From the NCBI GenBank assembly GCA_037013685.1, contig CM072884.1:8060001-8124000 (forward strand): DNA of 64,000 nucleotides. The letters run 5' to 3'. The notes under the pieces were generated by a model. That model worked only from the letters and a program-made list of their open reading frames with translations. It ran no database searches and was not told the origin of the DNA. Shown here piece by piece: positions 25,061-37,040 of the stretch. Every line of letters begins with the position of its first letter. Within the stretch, counting starts at the first letter, position 1. This DNA is from Acridotheres tristis (Eukaryota; Chordata; Aves; Passeriformes; Sturnidae). The position numbers and the translations under genes were made by a program.

Positions 25061-28000
25061 GATGCTGCTTTCTCATTCCAGAAGCTGTTGCTGACACTTG
25101 GGACAAGATATTAACCTCTCCACTCAATACTGAAGCCATTTTTTCCCCCTAGATCCATTAAAATTTCATTTTATAGACTAAAGTTTCAGGTTTCCATTAG
25201 CACAAAGAAAACGTATGTTCCAAGAACCTTAGGACTGACGTAAAAATAGCAAAATAAGTTTTAGTGTTGTTTCACCAAGCAATGGGAATATCAGCATTGA
25301 TAACAGTCATCTCCAGTTATACATTAAAATAGGACAGCTGTTCCTGTAAAATTCATTGTACAACAGTGAAAATCCAACTTTCTATAAAGGTTTTTCCCTC
25401 TCCTGCCAAAATTTCTATTCAAATGGAGATTTCAGGCTCTATTGTAGACTTTTGTTTAACAGTTACTTCAAGGATTTCCCAGCTGCTTTATTCATCAATC
25501 ATTTCATCACCTCCAGCAACGTTGACTCTACCTAATCTGTCTATCTGAAGCTTTTCAAATAGGCAGATATGGAGTCATTAAAACACATTTACCTCAGTGC
25601 TGAAAGCAACAGTAAAACTCAAATTAGAAAAGTTTTTTAAAAGAAGTTTTGTTAATTAAAATGTAAGAATTTTACTATACTTCTTTTGTAATAGTTCATA
25701 TGCCAATCATTATACGACTAATTTTTCTTTTTCATTTGAATTTTTTTAGTTTTAGCTGCCAAAATGATTTCACACGGGTTTGACTTCAGGCATAAATGCT
25801 ATAATATTGAGGGCAGTATTAATTATACATACGTACTTTATTTTAGTTGACTTGACTGGATTTGTGCAGGTGAAAGAGGGAAGTGAGATAACTTTACTCT
25901 GACTACTCACTGAGCAGATAGCAAAAATCTCATTTTTACATATCTATACAGACAGAAGCTTTAAATTCAGCATGTAGGAACTATATTTACATTACTTACA
26001 AAATAAATATAAACTTGATTGAACCAAATATTTCTATTAACATTTTTCTCTGAGGAGGCTCTACTAATGGAAGTATTCAGTCATGGTCCTCCTACACACA
26101 ACACGGTTGCTGAATATAATCTACTCTTAAGGCACTGCAGTGCTGTGATTATTCCCCATTTACTAACTTGGAGATCTGTCTCAAAACACAGAAAATTGTT
26201 ATTTTTCCCCTCATGTACAAAACACAACAAATGATGAAAAAGTAATCCTAATGATGGCTTCTGCAGTGAGTATCTTTGGCTTTAAAAAAGAGACTTATTT
26301 GTATCTCAAATATCATGCTCCATTTCCCCCCTTGGTCTGGACATCATCATTCCTTACCTCCTCAGACTCTGGGATTCAGCTTGTCAGTGCTCCTCACTGT
26401 TCAGTTTTCCTGCTGAAGCCCAGAGAGATCAAGTTTGGCTCCCAGCAGTCATTATTCATCTCCTCAGCCTGCGCTCTCGTCCCTGCTGTAGTGTGACCTC
26501 TGTGAGCAGCCAGCCCAGCCGGCTCCCTGCCCACCTCAGATCTCTCTCTTCAGACTCATTTTAGACTAAGTTTTTCCCTCTCTTTTTTATCCCACCCCTT
26601 TTTAAAACCCCCCAGATATCCCACAGCTTGGGATGCCTCCATGCCTTTCCTAAAAATCAAGGGCTGCTTTTAGTCATTTTCAAAACCACATTGAAAATCA
26701 CCACATAGGCAAGCTGGAGTTTCGGTTCTTGATTTCCTAATAGCTCCCTTCACCTTCCCAGGCTATCAAGTCTCTCATCATCAGCTCAAATTGCCAGTAG
26801 GACAAGCATAAATCCGGGGTGTTTTTGGTGGTATCAGGGCTTAGAGACTTCTCTTGTAAAGCCTTACTGAAGGAAGAGCTGTGTATTTTTCTGACTCAAG
26901 AACAGATGGGCTCATCCTTACTGCTGAAAGGTCTGCATGGGTAACGTGCACTTCACAAAAATAGAGAATGGGAGATACTTCCACAATTACAAAATCTGCT
27001 TGGTTCTCAGTTTCAGACAAGTTTATATGATATACTTTTCCAGAAGCCTTCTAGGCAATCTATCTCTTTGCCTTTGGATCTCTGTAGTACTCCACATGAT
27101 TGTTTTTAAATTTTAAAAAGACTAGAAATGAGAGTAAATGAAAAACAACAGAAAATTGATGATTGATTTTTCACTCAGAGTTGTGCCTCATTTCCATGTT
27201 ATTTGTCTTCCATTCCCACTGGAAGCAAAAACATAAGGCTCACACTGAGCATAAGAGAGCTTTTTCTAGAGACTACTATGAGAGGAAGGAAGAAAAGAAG
27301 ACATCAGAATAAGTGACTAGAGTGGTATCTTGTAGAAAAAAGGCATTTTCGCTTTAAAATACCATGTTAATTATGTTCTGCCCAGCCTCAAAATCAGCAA
27401 AACAAACCTCATTAGAAAGAAAAATTTGATTATCATTCTTCTACCAAAATCAACTGCTAACAACAGTTTCAAATCTAGGCAAGCTGGTAAAATGTATCCT
27501 CTGGACTCAATGACAATCTCTTCACATATAAGGGAAACAGGGAGGCTTAATAAGCAGTATTTAATTAGAGAAAAAGGGGAAAACAGCAGTAGGAGAATAA
27601 ACACTGTAATGTAGACTTACACATATGTATTTTTTAGTCACCATAAATCATATTTGCTTACAGAATTTAGGAGTTTGTTTCAGCTTGGTATATCACTGAA
27701 ATAGATACCATGGCTCCACCTTACTACTCCCCAATATTTAGTGAAAACACGAGAAATATTTCTTCTTTAAGATTTATCCCCAAAATTATACAGAACTTTG
27801 AGAACACACAGTCCCCATACAAATACAGACTTTTCCATGTATACCAAATGAAGTCTGGGTTGTCTCTCCAGAAACATTAATTATAAGTCATTTAATTATT
27901 ATCTAATACAGCACCCAATACCAATATCTAATGTTTTATCAACCCTTGTGCACCAAGCACAGCCCAAACATTCCTACACATTTGAGAATATCAGCATCGA

Positions 28001-30310
28001 AAGAGGAGATTTAGAAAGGAGAACATAACTCCACCTAGCCCAAATCATCTGACAGACATAGATACTATTTACTGATTTCTGGTGCTTTTCTGGTAACCTT
28101 AACTGAGAAAAAAAAAAAAACAAAACACAAAACTGTTTTCTTCAGACTGCTTTAATAAAAAGCTGATTTGTAGAAAACATAGCCAAAAATACAATTCCAG
28201 GTTTTAAAGAAACAACATGAGACCTTGTAACTGCAGCACAGCATTCCAGTGAGAGGGAAAAAAACCAAAGTCACAAAAGAAAAAAAAAAAAAAATAAAGA
28301 AAAGTAAAAATACCTTTCAGAGGTGCAACATAAGACTTTTTGGGATGAAACTTAAGGTTATAGTTTAGGAATGGTTTGGCTGATGATCAGACCATACCAA
28401 CTTGCTTTAAAACTGCTTCAATGATTAATTTTGAGAAAAAAGTTTTGTTCCCCTGTAGCACAACACTTCAGATCATCATCAGAAAAGCTCCAAATCACAG
28501 GTTTTTTACAAGAGAAAAGAACTAATTCTTGGCTTTTATATTTCCTCATTGTTTTGTTGCAAACTGGATTTAATGTTTCCTAAAAAACCATTACTTTCTC
28601 CAAGGTACAAGTCAAGGATGAAAATGGAGGGAGCATCACAAAATAAATTGGAAGGCCCCCTCCAAATTATCATTAACAATAGACATAAAAATGAAAAATT
28701 TAAATTAAAAAGCCTTAATTGTTATAAAAGACAGTATTTTAGAAAAAAGAAAACATCAAAAACAACGGGAAAAAATCTTCAAGTCTCACAAGGTATAACT
28801 TTCAAGTAGTCACTTCACAAACATAAAAACTCTACACAAATATAGAATTGCTCCCTGACAAACACTTATTCAATGATTTTTACAGAATAATCACAAATAT
28901 GTCAAAATAAGAAACCACTGTCAGGTGCTTAAGTTTTTAAGCTTTTTCCTGTTTTACCATATAATAACCCTAGTTCCTGGGAACCCTTCCAGATATTTTA
29001 TTGCTCATTTTCATTCTTTAAAACATCTTTGAAGTTTAGCTAAACACATTGGTTTCTTTGTCTTTTTATTTCCAGTTTTTATCCTTGCCTCTCACTGTTT
29101 GCACAGTATTTTCATACCTCAGAAACACCTTAGAAAATGAAGTCCAGTTGCCAGCTTAATCAAACTCTTAACATAAATTAGATTGAACGAGCTCAGCTAA
29201 GTTAACTTTACCTCAACCAGAATAAGTCATTCCCTCCTCAAAGCTTACAGATTCAACAAACTCTTATATACCAAAACAACAAATTTTAAAAGGCTCATAA
29301 ATAAGCTATATAATCCACATACTTGCCTGCACATGCTCTCATCTACAGAACCCCTCCACAAGCACTGTCCAACTCTACCCCTTCCCTCCCATGGGTCTCT
29401 CTTAAGGTTTCCCAAACAAAAAGGAAACACCTGCACACATCATCAGCAACTTAATCAGCATTTTCCCATGAGTGATTCATTTCAGGAGGTTGATTAAGAA
29501 CAGGAAGACCCTTTACTATCTTCTAGCTCTGGATTTATTCTTCCTATATGTGATATGGTGCAGCTAAAAATAAATTCCACGTTTTGGAAAAAAAAGGAAG
29601 ACAGTGTCAGTTAAAGGTAGCTACGACAACCTCCCATCCACACCTGCCTTCCTCTTGACTAAGATAATTTCCTCCTACATGTTAAAGCTTTTAAAGAAAA
29701 AACAAAACAAACAAAAAAAACACTACTAAAATATTTTACCTCTCTAATGTGTACAGACCCTGGAAATTTACTTTCCCTTCCAAACATTTTTTTTCTGTAC
29801 ATAAAGAATGTACAAGCCATGATGGAGCATGAATGAGAAACCAAGAATAAAATGATGCAGAAGCATCACAGCTGTACTAGGGAGATGCAAAAGTAGTGCT
29901 CCTGAATTTAAGGATTCAGTTAACTTTTCTGGCTTTTCTAGACTTTGTGTGTCTGATAGGAAATTCGTGTTTCCCTTAAAAATATCTACTTTTCTGTTAA
30001 TTAAATAATATTGCCTTAAAAAACCATTATTGCCCAAAATTGGTGATTCAAAGCACTGCCTTCTAAATTTGTGATAATTTTACTGAAAACCTTCCCATTC
30101 TTTCTCTACTTCTGAGCAACAAGGATCTGAAACAAGATAGGAGTTTAATTTATACACAGCAGTAAACTTGCTGACATAATTACTTTGTATTCCAGCCCCT
30201 TGATATATCCACACACAAACAAAAAAAACCAAAGCACTTCACTAACTTTTTAAGTGTTGTATTGAGTTCCCGACAAAAATCTCTCCTGCCATACACACTT
30301 AAAGACCTTT
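25061..30310. other. AT-rich non-coding stretch, no gene seen
   Basis: No supported gene, RNA or transposon was found. Low-complexity A-rich DNA occurs at 28,110-28,122, 28,280-28,305 and 29,697-29,722 (A with C interruptions). The segment 26,320-26,560 is less AT-rich and open on the plus strand for 81 codons, but its translation is unrecognised. Confidence 0.55.
28280..28305. repeat. A-rich low-complexity run
   Basis: A run of 15 A residues is followed by TAAAGAAAAG. This is simple low-complexity DNA with no transposon attached that I can recognise. Confidence 0.75.
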
Positions 30311-30660
30311 CAAACAGGATCGAGTGCGGCTGGGGTGAGTCATCCTTTACAAATCATTGATTCGCAGGGTGCACGAGTGCAAACAGCTCAACCTGCTTAC
30401 CCTCTGTCAGCGAAAAGCAGGCGTAAAAATAACAGAGAGAAAACATCTCGAGTTGCCACCTTTTTCACATCCCTCGCTGCTTCAGCAAGAGCCCAGATTT
30501 TGTTGAAGGACCACATTTGTTTGTGAGCAGTGGCAGCAGGAGATTTGTGCACTCCTGTAGAGCATGGAGTGATTGCAATCCTGGTATCCACTGCTCCATG
30601 TCCAGCAGCCATACACGCTCCTCGGGGGACACTAATCTGGAGATTCAGATGTCTACCATA
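30311..30660. promoter_or_regulatory. Candidate regulatory element, CpG-retaining pocket
   Basis: About 350 bases with clearly more CpG dinucleotides than the surrounding DNA (for example GATCGAGTGCGGC, ATTCGCAGG, GCACGAG, CAGCGAAAAG, CTCGAG, CCTCGCTG and ACGCTCCTCGGGGG). A consensus AP-1 type site TGAGTCAT lies at about 30,335-30,342. No TATA box with an obvious start is seen, and the open frames here are short and unrecognised. Low methylation at an enhancer or a minor promoter would preserve CpGs in this way, but this is inference from composition only. It lies about 5.5 kb upstream of the main CpG island. Confidence 0.35.
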
Positions 30661-31999
30661 GCTCAAAATCTTATGTACACCTGAAGCTTTGTGCTATTAT
30701 AGTGGATATTGTATATGCTTTCTATACTGTTGTGGTGGTGTCACATAAAGAGGAATTGCACTGTTCGAGTTTTCTATTTCAACTTATTTTGGTACACTTT
30801 AAATCTGAGAGAAATTGTCAAGGTTTCCTCTAGTGTTGGAAAGAAGACTTGCTGACTGAGGAAGCACTTTTCCAAGTTCATGCTTCAAACCAAAATGCAA
30901 GTTTTCATGTTGCTGAAGCTGTCAAGGTCTATGGATGTGAAGACCATATGTCTACTCACTGCCAGCTGCATCAGTGAGTCTAGTTATTGTATCTTTCTAT
31001 GTTTACTCTCTTAAAATCAAATGTGATATAGTCTAGAACTGATATCTTCCATAGATCTAATTTTTTTTTAGGCATGCTTTTTAAATTTTTGGTAGAAACC
31101 CTGTCAAAACTATTTTCAGAATGACCCTTTGGATTTCTTTATCAGAAGGAAAAAGAATATAGACAAATACACCAGTGTCTTTATTTTCCTGTTCATTTGG
31201 CAAATAGGAACAGTTTCTCCCTGACACTTCACTTTTCTCTGATAAACGTTTTTAAAGATTTTTTTTGTCTCCTACAGTTTTTGGAATGCACTAAGTCATT
31301 TAGAGTTTTCCTGACACTATCTTTTCCCTGCAGCCCTCAGTAAGTGTATATATGTAGCTTTCCTATTTTTTACATTTACTTCAATCTCACTTTAACCTTC
31401 AGACTCTATGCACCACTACAGCTTATGACTTTGTCTTTGTTTTTCCTATGTTGATTTGTTTTTTAAGTTCTGAAAGAACACTAAACCTCCAGCATATAGA
31501 ACGATATTCCCATGGTCAGGTATCCAATTTCACAATAGATTTCAATAGATCATAACAGAGAACTACTGCAGAAAACATCCAAACTGTTAATTCCTCCTCC
31601 ACATTAAAACAAAACAACAACAAAAACAAAACAAAACAAACAAACAAACAAACAAAAAAAAAAACCAACAAAAAAAGAAAGCCCTCACTCTCCCAAAATG
31701 GAGTAGGCACATGGACTTGTGAGCTTTGGAATAAAAGTATTTATGGGAGGCTACATAGGTGACTCTATAAGGGGATGAGATGCTGAATGTTCCTCTTCAA
31801 TGACATCCTTCATGCACTGCAACAAAGACAATTCCAGCTGGAGTTCATTAAATCAGTCCTTAGTCCTACTGCTGTCTTTCCTACACTGCTATTGTAAAAA
31901 AGTTGGTTATTTTTTATTATTGTCTACTCTTAGCTATAGACCAGTGTTTCTGCTCAATGCACTATAATTTTTGTATATCTATAGGTTTGTGCACGTAGT
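30661..31999. other. AT-rich non-coding stretch with an A/C-rich repeat
   Basis: No gene was recognised. The most distinct feature is the A/C-rich simple repeat at 31,605-31,680. Confidence 0.55.
31605..31680. repeat. A/C-rich simple repeat, (AAAC)n and (AAAAC)n mixed
   Basis: Interspersed AAAAC, AAC and AAAC units include four tandem AAAC repeats, followed by A-runs interrupted by CC and C. It is a typical low-complexity microsatellite. Confidence 0.85.
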
Positions 32000-32274
32000 A
32001 ATATGACAAGGGGGAGTAGTTTTAAGCTGAGAGTAGGTCTTGATTGGCTATTAGGGAGAAATTCTTCCCTGTGAGGGTGGTGAGGGACTGGCACACGTTG
32101 TCCAGAGAAACTGGGGATGCCCCATCCCTGAAAGTGCTCAAGGTCAGGCTGGATGGTCCCTCGAGCAACCCGGGATAATGGAAGGTGTCCTTTTCCATGG
32201 CAGAGAGTTAGAAAGAGATCATTTTTATCACCCCTTCCAACCCAAACCATTCTCTGATTCTCTGTTTCTCTGAT
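32000..32274 (+). mobile_element. CR1 LINE 3'-end fragment, plus orientation, longest copy in the window
   Basis: About 275 bases of CR1 3' sequence in order: 'GGGGGAGTAGTTTTAAGC', 'ATTAGGGAGAAATTCTTCCC', 'TGTGAGGGTGGTGAGGGAC', 'GATGCCCCATCCCTGAAAG', 'CTCAAGGTCAGGCTGGATGG', 'GGAAGGTGTCCTTTTCCATG', 'CCCCTTCCAACCCAAACCAT'. It ends in a short tandem terminal repeat of TTCTCTGA type. The copy is 5'-truncated and does not reach the reverse-transcriptase domain. A minus-strand frame of 167 codons across it is only a shadow of the repeat. Confidence 0.93.
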
Positions 32275-33660
32275 GCTATTCAATTCCTTTTGGAATCTCA
32301 CTTCAGTAATTCTAAATTTTCTTTTCTCCATTCTCTTTCTTTCCTTCATTCCTCTATTTTCATCACTAGATGTATTTGATGTTGGGTAGTACGGGATACT
32401 TGAAGAAGGTTCAGCCCATAATTCTAGGAGAACTTCAAAGTCCAATTTCCCACTCAAATTGTTGTTCCTCTGAGACCATTCTACAATGTTCCTTGCAAAA
32501 TTTCTCTACACTGAATTTCTGCCTTCATCAGTAGAATCTTTCTGATAGTCAGAAGAGATCTCTTGCCTTTATGAATAGGAAGGTTAAAAGGAAGGAGCCT
32601 CCATTTCTCAAACTGCTTTAGTCAGAAGTGATGAGATGGCAGTCTCCCAGACTTTTCTCCAAATAAACTAGCAAATACAGATAAACAAGACTAAAAATTA
32701 ACAGCAAGAATAGAAGTGAAAGGATTTTATGTGGATGCCACCTATATTTGGGGCAAAAATAGGACACAAAGGATCTGGTCGGGTCTCTTCTGGCTTTAGG
32801 GAGAGCACAAATTCTGCTCTTTCATTAGTACACTCCAGGAATACTTATGTATTTTCAACATATACATTGCTCACTTTAAATGTGTCCCTATGCCCTACAT
32901 GTTCTCTGATTGTTGTTGCCCTGGGAAAGGCAAAACAAATTTGCTAAATATGCTAAATATTTTTGCATAAGACAAAGCATTAAAATGTTGAAAAGAAACC
33001 CCAGATATAGCTCTCTACAACTGGATCTAGGAACTATTTGCCATTTACTTGCAGTTTTATACCTGAGAAGAAGCTTCTCATATATTACTCAACTTCTGAT
33101 ACAATCTGTGTTGCTATTAATCAATAGATATACATATTTCTTCCCCATGCTAAATAATCATTACAAAACGTTTGTTCCCTATGTATTTAAAATATATTAT
33201 ATGAATGTTTCTACGAAGAAATCAAGTATTATATTTGAACAAGGCTTTGGGTCAAGGGGACAATTCTGGTCATTGCTGTTAACTTTGGATCAGGTTATCA
33301 GAGGATGCTCATTCTGTACAAGCTATTTACCTTTATACCCTGGGTTTTATTTCATACAAACATACGTGTTACCACTTTCCTCCCTGTAGAGGAATGCACG
33401 CTTTGCTGATTACCGGATATAAAAATGTAATGCTGATATACGACAGCCACAGTTTGCTTTACTGCCTCCCCATGTCCACATAAACTCCAGCCATTTTCCA
33501 AGGGCAAGCTGGAAACCAACACGTGTCATCACATATGCTGACCTTGGAAACTATTCCAAAGAGAAATTCCCCAAATCACCTTTGGCTGGTCCGTATGTAA
33601 ACCAAGAAGATTCTTAGAGATCTAGGAAATACTGAGATGTAGCAGTTATCTAAATGTGTG
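32275..33660. other. AT-rich non-coding stretch, nothing recognised
   Basis: The longest open frame outside the CpG island and repeats is here (32,910-33,389, plus, 159 codons). Its translation is rich in Leu, Tyr, Phe and Ile, has no recognisable domain and no supporting start or splice context. I treat it as chance in AT-rich DNA. Confidence 0.5.
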
Positions 33661-34215
33661 TTGGATATTTACCCACTGCACGCATTATCATGATTATGTA
33701 TCATTGATGTTTAATCTTATACTACAAAGGAATATTTAAACACATTATATACTGCCTTGCTTATGTCATGTAATATACAATACATGTGTTAGGCATAAAT
33801 GAATGCAAACAAGGAACATATAAGTGTGCAGGTTTTATTATTATGTTTCAAAGAACTTTGGTTAGCATAATGTTTTATTTATTTGCTTGTCTTCCATCAA
33901 GCTATTAGCCAGAGTGATAATTGATCAAGCAATTGCATTTTAATTGTGGTAATAGAGCAGCTTTGTGATTTATTCCTCTTTGTTTTGTTTCACTACAAAG
34001 TAATCATCTTCGCTCAGATGTTTAACCACCCACCCAATTTATCTATTAAAACAGTTTCACAGCCATATTCCATTAATCTCTGTAGGCTCTACAATGGGCA
34101 CAGTAATTTCTCTCCTTCACAAGGCAATTTCTTAATTGTGATAGTGTTGGTTATTGCCTCCTTCATCAGCACTTGTACTAATCCACTCTTTTTATTTCAA
34201 ATTTGCTGATGATTT
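33661..34215. promoter_or_regulatory. Candidate conserved enhancer rich in homeodomain-type motifs
   Basis: A non-repetitive AT-rich stretch about 2.2 kb upstream of the CpG island. Three homeodomain-type cores lie close together: TAATTG at 33,918, CAATTG at 33,930 and TAATTG at 33,941. There is also an inverted CAAAG-AA-CTTTG motif near 33,849 and further AATT cores. Such texture is usual for deeply conserved enhancers near developmental genes. Conservation itself cannot be seen from one sequence, so this is a weak call based on motif density and the absence of repeats. Confidence 0.28.
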
Positions 34216-35700
34216 CACGTTACTTTTTAAAATGCAATAGCCCAGAGCCTGCTATCTTTTAAACTCGTGTTAATCAGAAACCTCCTTAAGGTGATAATGA
34301 CAAGTGTAACAGAAGGAATGAACTACAAGAGGCATATCTTGAATTCTCGGGTAAACACAATTTGTTCCAAGAAGAGCTAAAGCGAAACAAAAACAAAACA
34401 TTGGAACAGTATTTGGTCAAAACTGCAAGCAACTACATCTTACTTTAAAACTCATATTTACTAATGCAATAGGCAGCTGCTTTCAGAGTAACCTAACTGA
34501 AACTTAAATTTCTTCTATTAAACAAGAAAATGTATGTGTAGCTACAGTAATTACTGAAGGTGTGTATTCATAGAAGTTGTTTATTTATTGTTTTGGTATA
34601 CGTTCTCTGACAACAGAAATGCTACTTTTTTTTTTTTTGTAGCATTCATCTAAAAGATTAAATAGCCAAACCAAAACAGCAACGGAGTTCAAAGAACAGA
34701 GAGTTAGAGGCCTCTTGCAACACAATGCAAGTTCTTAAAGATGTAAGGTGTGAGGTAGATCTCAATTGCATCACTGAAGAACTGATTTTGATCACTCATC
34801 AGCATTTCTCTCATCAGAGCCTACTATTGATGCACAAAATGCTGATTTCCTCCTGCCCTCTCTGTTGCTCTGCTCCGAGGTGTACAGTGTACTTCATTCA
34901 TAGAGTGATTCTGAGAGTCCAAGAGTGGTTTAAACACTCAGTTTTCCTCCATGATTTATCTTGTCTCTTTCTATGTGTATACCTGGCAAAATGGTAGCAA
35001 ATAACCTTTTGCTCTATGTATAACTTGTCAATAATATTTGTAATATCTATAGTAACTAGTCTGTAAGCACCTTGCCATGTAAACTACACCTTACACACTG
35101 GACCTTTTGTCTCCTGGTTGATTCCCAGTCTTCTATGGAGGATAAGTGGCATATTTAGACTTTCAACAGCACCGTACTTTGCCATATATTGCAGGTTTTA
35201 TTCCCAGATAACCTTCATACACTATTTAAAAGACTTCATTACATACACAGTTTTAAGCCTATTAATGGTTACTATCTAAATGTATGCTTATTATATAAAG
35301 TATATTATCTACAGTCAGTAACAGAAGTTTAGCTATGTGTGATACTCTTGCACATATATAAGTGCTTATGTTGCTTTCATTTCTCATTATGTTGACCTAT
35401 GCTGTCATTATCTCACATTCACCCTCCATGTAGCAGTTGATACATAAATGTTGCATTTGTTTTTTGTTCTTTTCACTGCCTGGATTTTCAAATAGGGTAT
35501 TTTCCCCAGCCCAATGATTCCTTCCATCCAAAAATGGACCATTATTTAAATATCGTTAGTCGTCTGCCTTTGTATTCTGTAATGGAGAAAACTTACTCTG
35601 ATAACTGGGTTTTTTTAACTTTTATTCTATTTTAATTAGGAATAAGTTGCTTAATTTGAAAGAATGTTTGTTTACTCTGTTGGCACAGAGGAGCAGATGT
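34216..35700. other. AT-rich non-coding stretch upstream of the CpG island
   Basis: No gene, RNA or transposon was recognised. There is a short T-run at about 34,627-34,639. The open frames are 90 codons or shorter and unrecognised. Confidence 0.5.
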
Positions 35701-35751
35701 GCCCTTGGAAAGCCATAACTTGAGTAAGAAAAAGCATAGGTAATTCGATGA

Positions 35752-35811
35752 ATAATTAATTACTGAAGTAACTACATAATTATTAGGGAACGTGACAGAT
35801 AATTGTGACAG
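35752..35811. promoter_or_regulatory. Homeodomain/TALE motif cluster upstream of the promoter
   Basis: Within 60 bases there is a TAATTAAT block (35,753-35,760), an ATAATTATTA block (about 35,777) and a composite TGACAG-A-TAATTG-TGACAG (35,793-35,811). TGACAG is the core recognised by MEIS/PKNOX/TGIF-type TALE proteins, and TAATTG is a homeodomain core. The cluster lies about 600 bases upstream of the TATA box and just before the CpG island, where a proximal enhancer would be expected. Binding is inferred from motifs only. Confidence 0.4.
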
Positions 35812-36349
35812 CGTAGGAGAAGAAAAAAAAATTAAAAGGCTGCAGACAAATAAAGCCCTGATTAAAAAAAAAATCAGACACATTTCTCAATACTGCACAA
35901 TAGCCCTGCAAGAGCGGGTAGGGAAGGGGAGATGGCCTGACATCCTCTCAGAATGTGCCTTTCTCCCGCTCGAACATTGCGGCACGGCTCACAATGGGCG
36001 AGGTTACGAATCAATTAAGCGGGACTCGCCCCCGCCGCCGTCCCCCAGCCCAGCCCGTGCCGTGCCCGCCCCGGAGCCGCCGCCGCTCGGCTTTGTGGCT
36101 GCCGGGGCTGTAGGACCCGGGGGGCTCCGTCGCCGCCAATCGCGGCCACTGCCGGGCTCTATTTGTGTGCAATGCCTCCCGCTGCCCAGCCTGAGAGTAA
36201 CGCGGAGAACGGGGCCGAAAGAATCCCTTGCCGGAGAAGGATTTGATTTTTTTTTTTTTTTTCCCAGGGTCTTGATACTGGGGAGAATCCGGTTTCATCC
36301 CCCTTTTATTCAAAAGTCTGCTGAACAGCTTGTCGACTTCAGCGCGCTT

Positions 36350-36372
36350 CCTCTCTCTCTCTCTCTCTCTCA
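36350..36372. repeat. (CT)n microsatellite in the core promoter
   Basis: An uninterrupted CT repeat of about eleven units is followed by a longer pyrimidine-rich stretch that reaches the TATA box. GA/CT tracts near promoters can exclude nucleosomes, but no function can be proven here. Confidence 0.9.
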
Positions 36373-36390
36373 CCCTCGCTCTCCCTCTCC

Positions 36391-36398
36391 ATATAAAT
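36391..36398 (+). promoter_or_regulatory. TATA box
   Basis: ATATAAAT lies in an otherwise G/C- and CT-rich promoter. A transcription start 30 bases downstream of the first T of TATAAA would fall at about 36,422, in a pyrimidine-A-pyrimidine context (CCCTATG). The next good splice donor is 74 bases further on. A TATA box inside a CpG island is less common than a TATA-less start and suggests a focused, regulated promoter. Confidence 0.6.
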
Positions 36399-36421
36399 AC
36401 ACGGAGCTCTGTCCTCGCCCT

Positions 36422-36495
36422 ATGCAAGGAAAGTTGGGAAGGACTGCCTGGATGATGGAGCCGCTAGTTTTCTGAGAGCCGCCTGATCCCGCAGG
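36422..36495 (+). other. Probable untranslated first exon of an unidentified plus-strand gene
   Basis: The left edge is the start predicted from the TATA box. The right edge is a strong splice donor, CGCAGG|GTGAGT, with GT at 36,496. ATG triplets in the exon open only a short frame that stops at 36,473-36,475, so the main start codon must lie in a later exon. No such exon is recognisable before 64,000, so the first intron probably exceeds 27 kb. An alternative left edge is 36,268, because a 16-T tract and CCCAG at 36,247-36,267 form a good splice acceptor; in that case this would be an internal 5' exon of 228 bases. I cannot name the gene from the exon. Confidence 0.5.
36455..36475 (+). other. 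Possible mini upstream ORF in the first exon
   Basis: An ATG at 36,455 has A at -3 and G at +4, a strong initiation context. It opens only six codons (Met-Glu-Pro-Leu-Val-Phe) before TGA. An in-frame ATG one codon earlier and another at 36,422 have poor context. If the exon is a real 5' untranslated exon, this short frame could dampen translation of the main protein. That depends on the exon call. Confidence 0.3.
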
Positions 36496-37040
36496 GTGAG
36501 TGCCCCGAGTCGCGGGGTCCGGCCGGCAGCAGCAGGGACGGGATGGCCGCTCCCGCTGCCGGGCACCGGCACCGGGCGAGGGAGGCAGCAACAATTCCGC
36601 CGAGGCGCCGGGAGAGGTCACCGCGGGAGCGGGGATGCCAAAGTCGCGCTGGCTTAGCGGTCCAACAAGTTTCTGCGCGGGTACCCTTGTCGGGTAAAGT
36701 TGCCGGGGGCTCTGCAGATCGCATCCCCGGCTCCTCTCGCCGCTCGGGGGTGATTAACAAAGAAGTTTGCCCGCTGCGCGGCCGGCATTCCCTGCCGTGC
36801 CATCTCGGGGCGCCTCTCCGGCTGTCCCGCCGCCGCGGAGGGGGCGGAGCGGGCTGGGGGACCCGCACCGCAACTTCTGTCGGGTCCTGGTGCCAGCAGC
36901 ACCGGCTTTGTTATCGCCGCGCTCGCAGTAACCTTTTCCCTTCTGCTGGGGATGCCGCCGCCGAGGAGCAGCGCTGGGTGGGAAGCGCCCTCTTCTACCC
37001 CCGGCGATTCCCCGCGGGAATTCCGCGGCAGGGGGGAAAT

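Noticed and set aside
31954..32457. 167-codon minus-strand frame
   Set aside because: It is largely the antisense of the CR1 3' end, which is non-coding.
32910..33389. 159-codon plus-strand frame
   Set aside because: The residues are those expected of AT-rich random DNA, with no domain, no promoter or splice context and no homology that I recognise.
35792..36475. 227-codon plus-strand frame entering the promoter
   Set aside because: It crosses the core promoter, the T16 tract and the TATA box, shows low-complexity translation, and ends as the short upstream frame. There is no evidence that it is translated.
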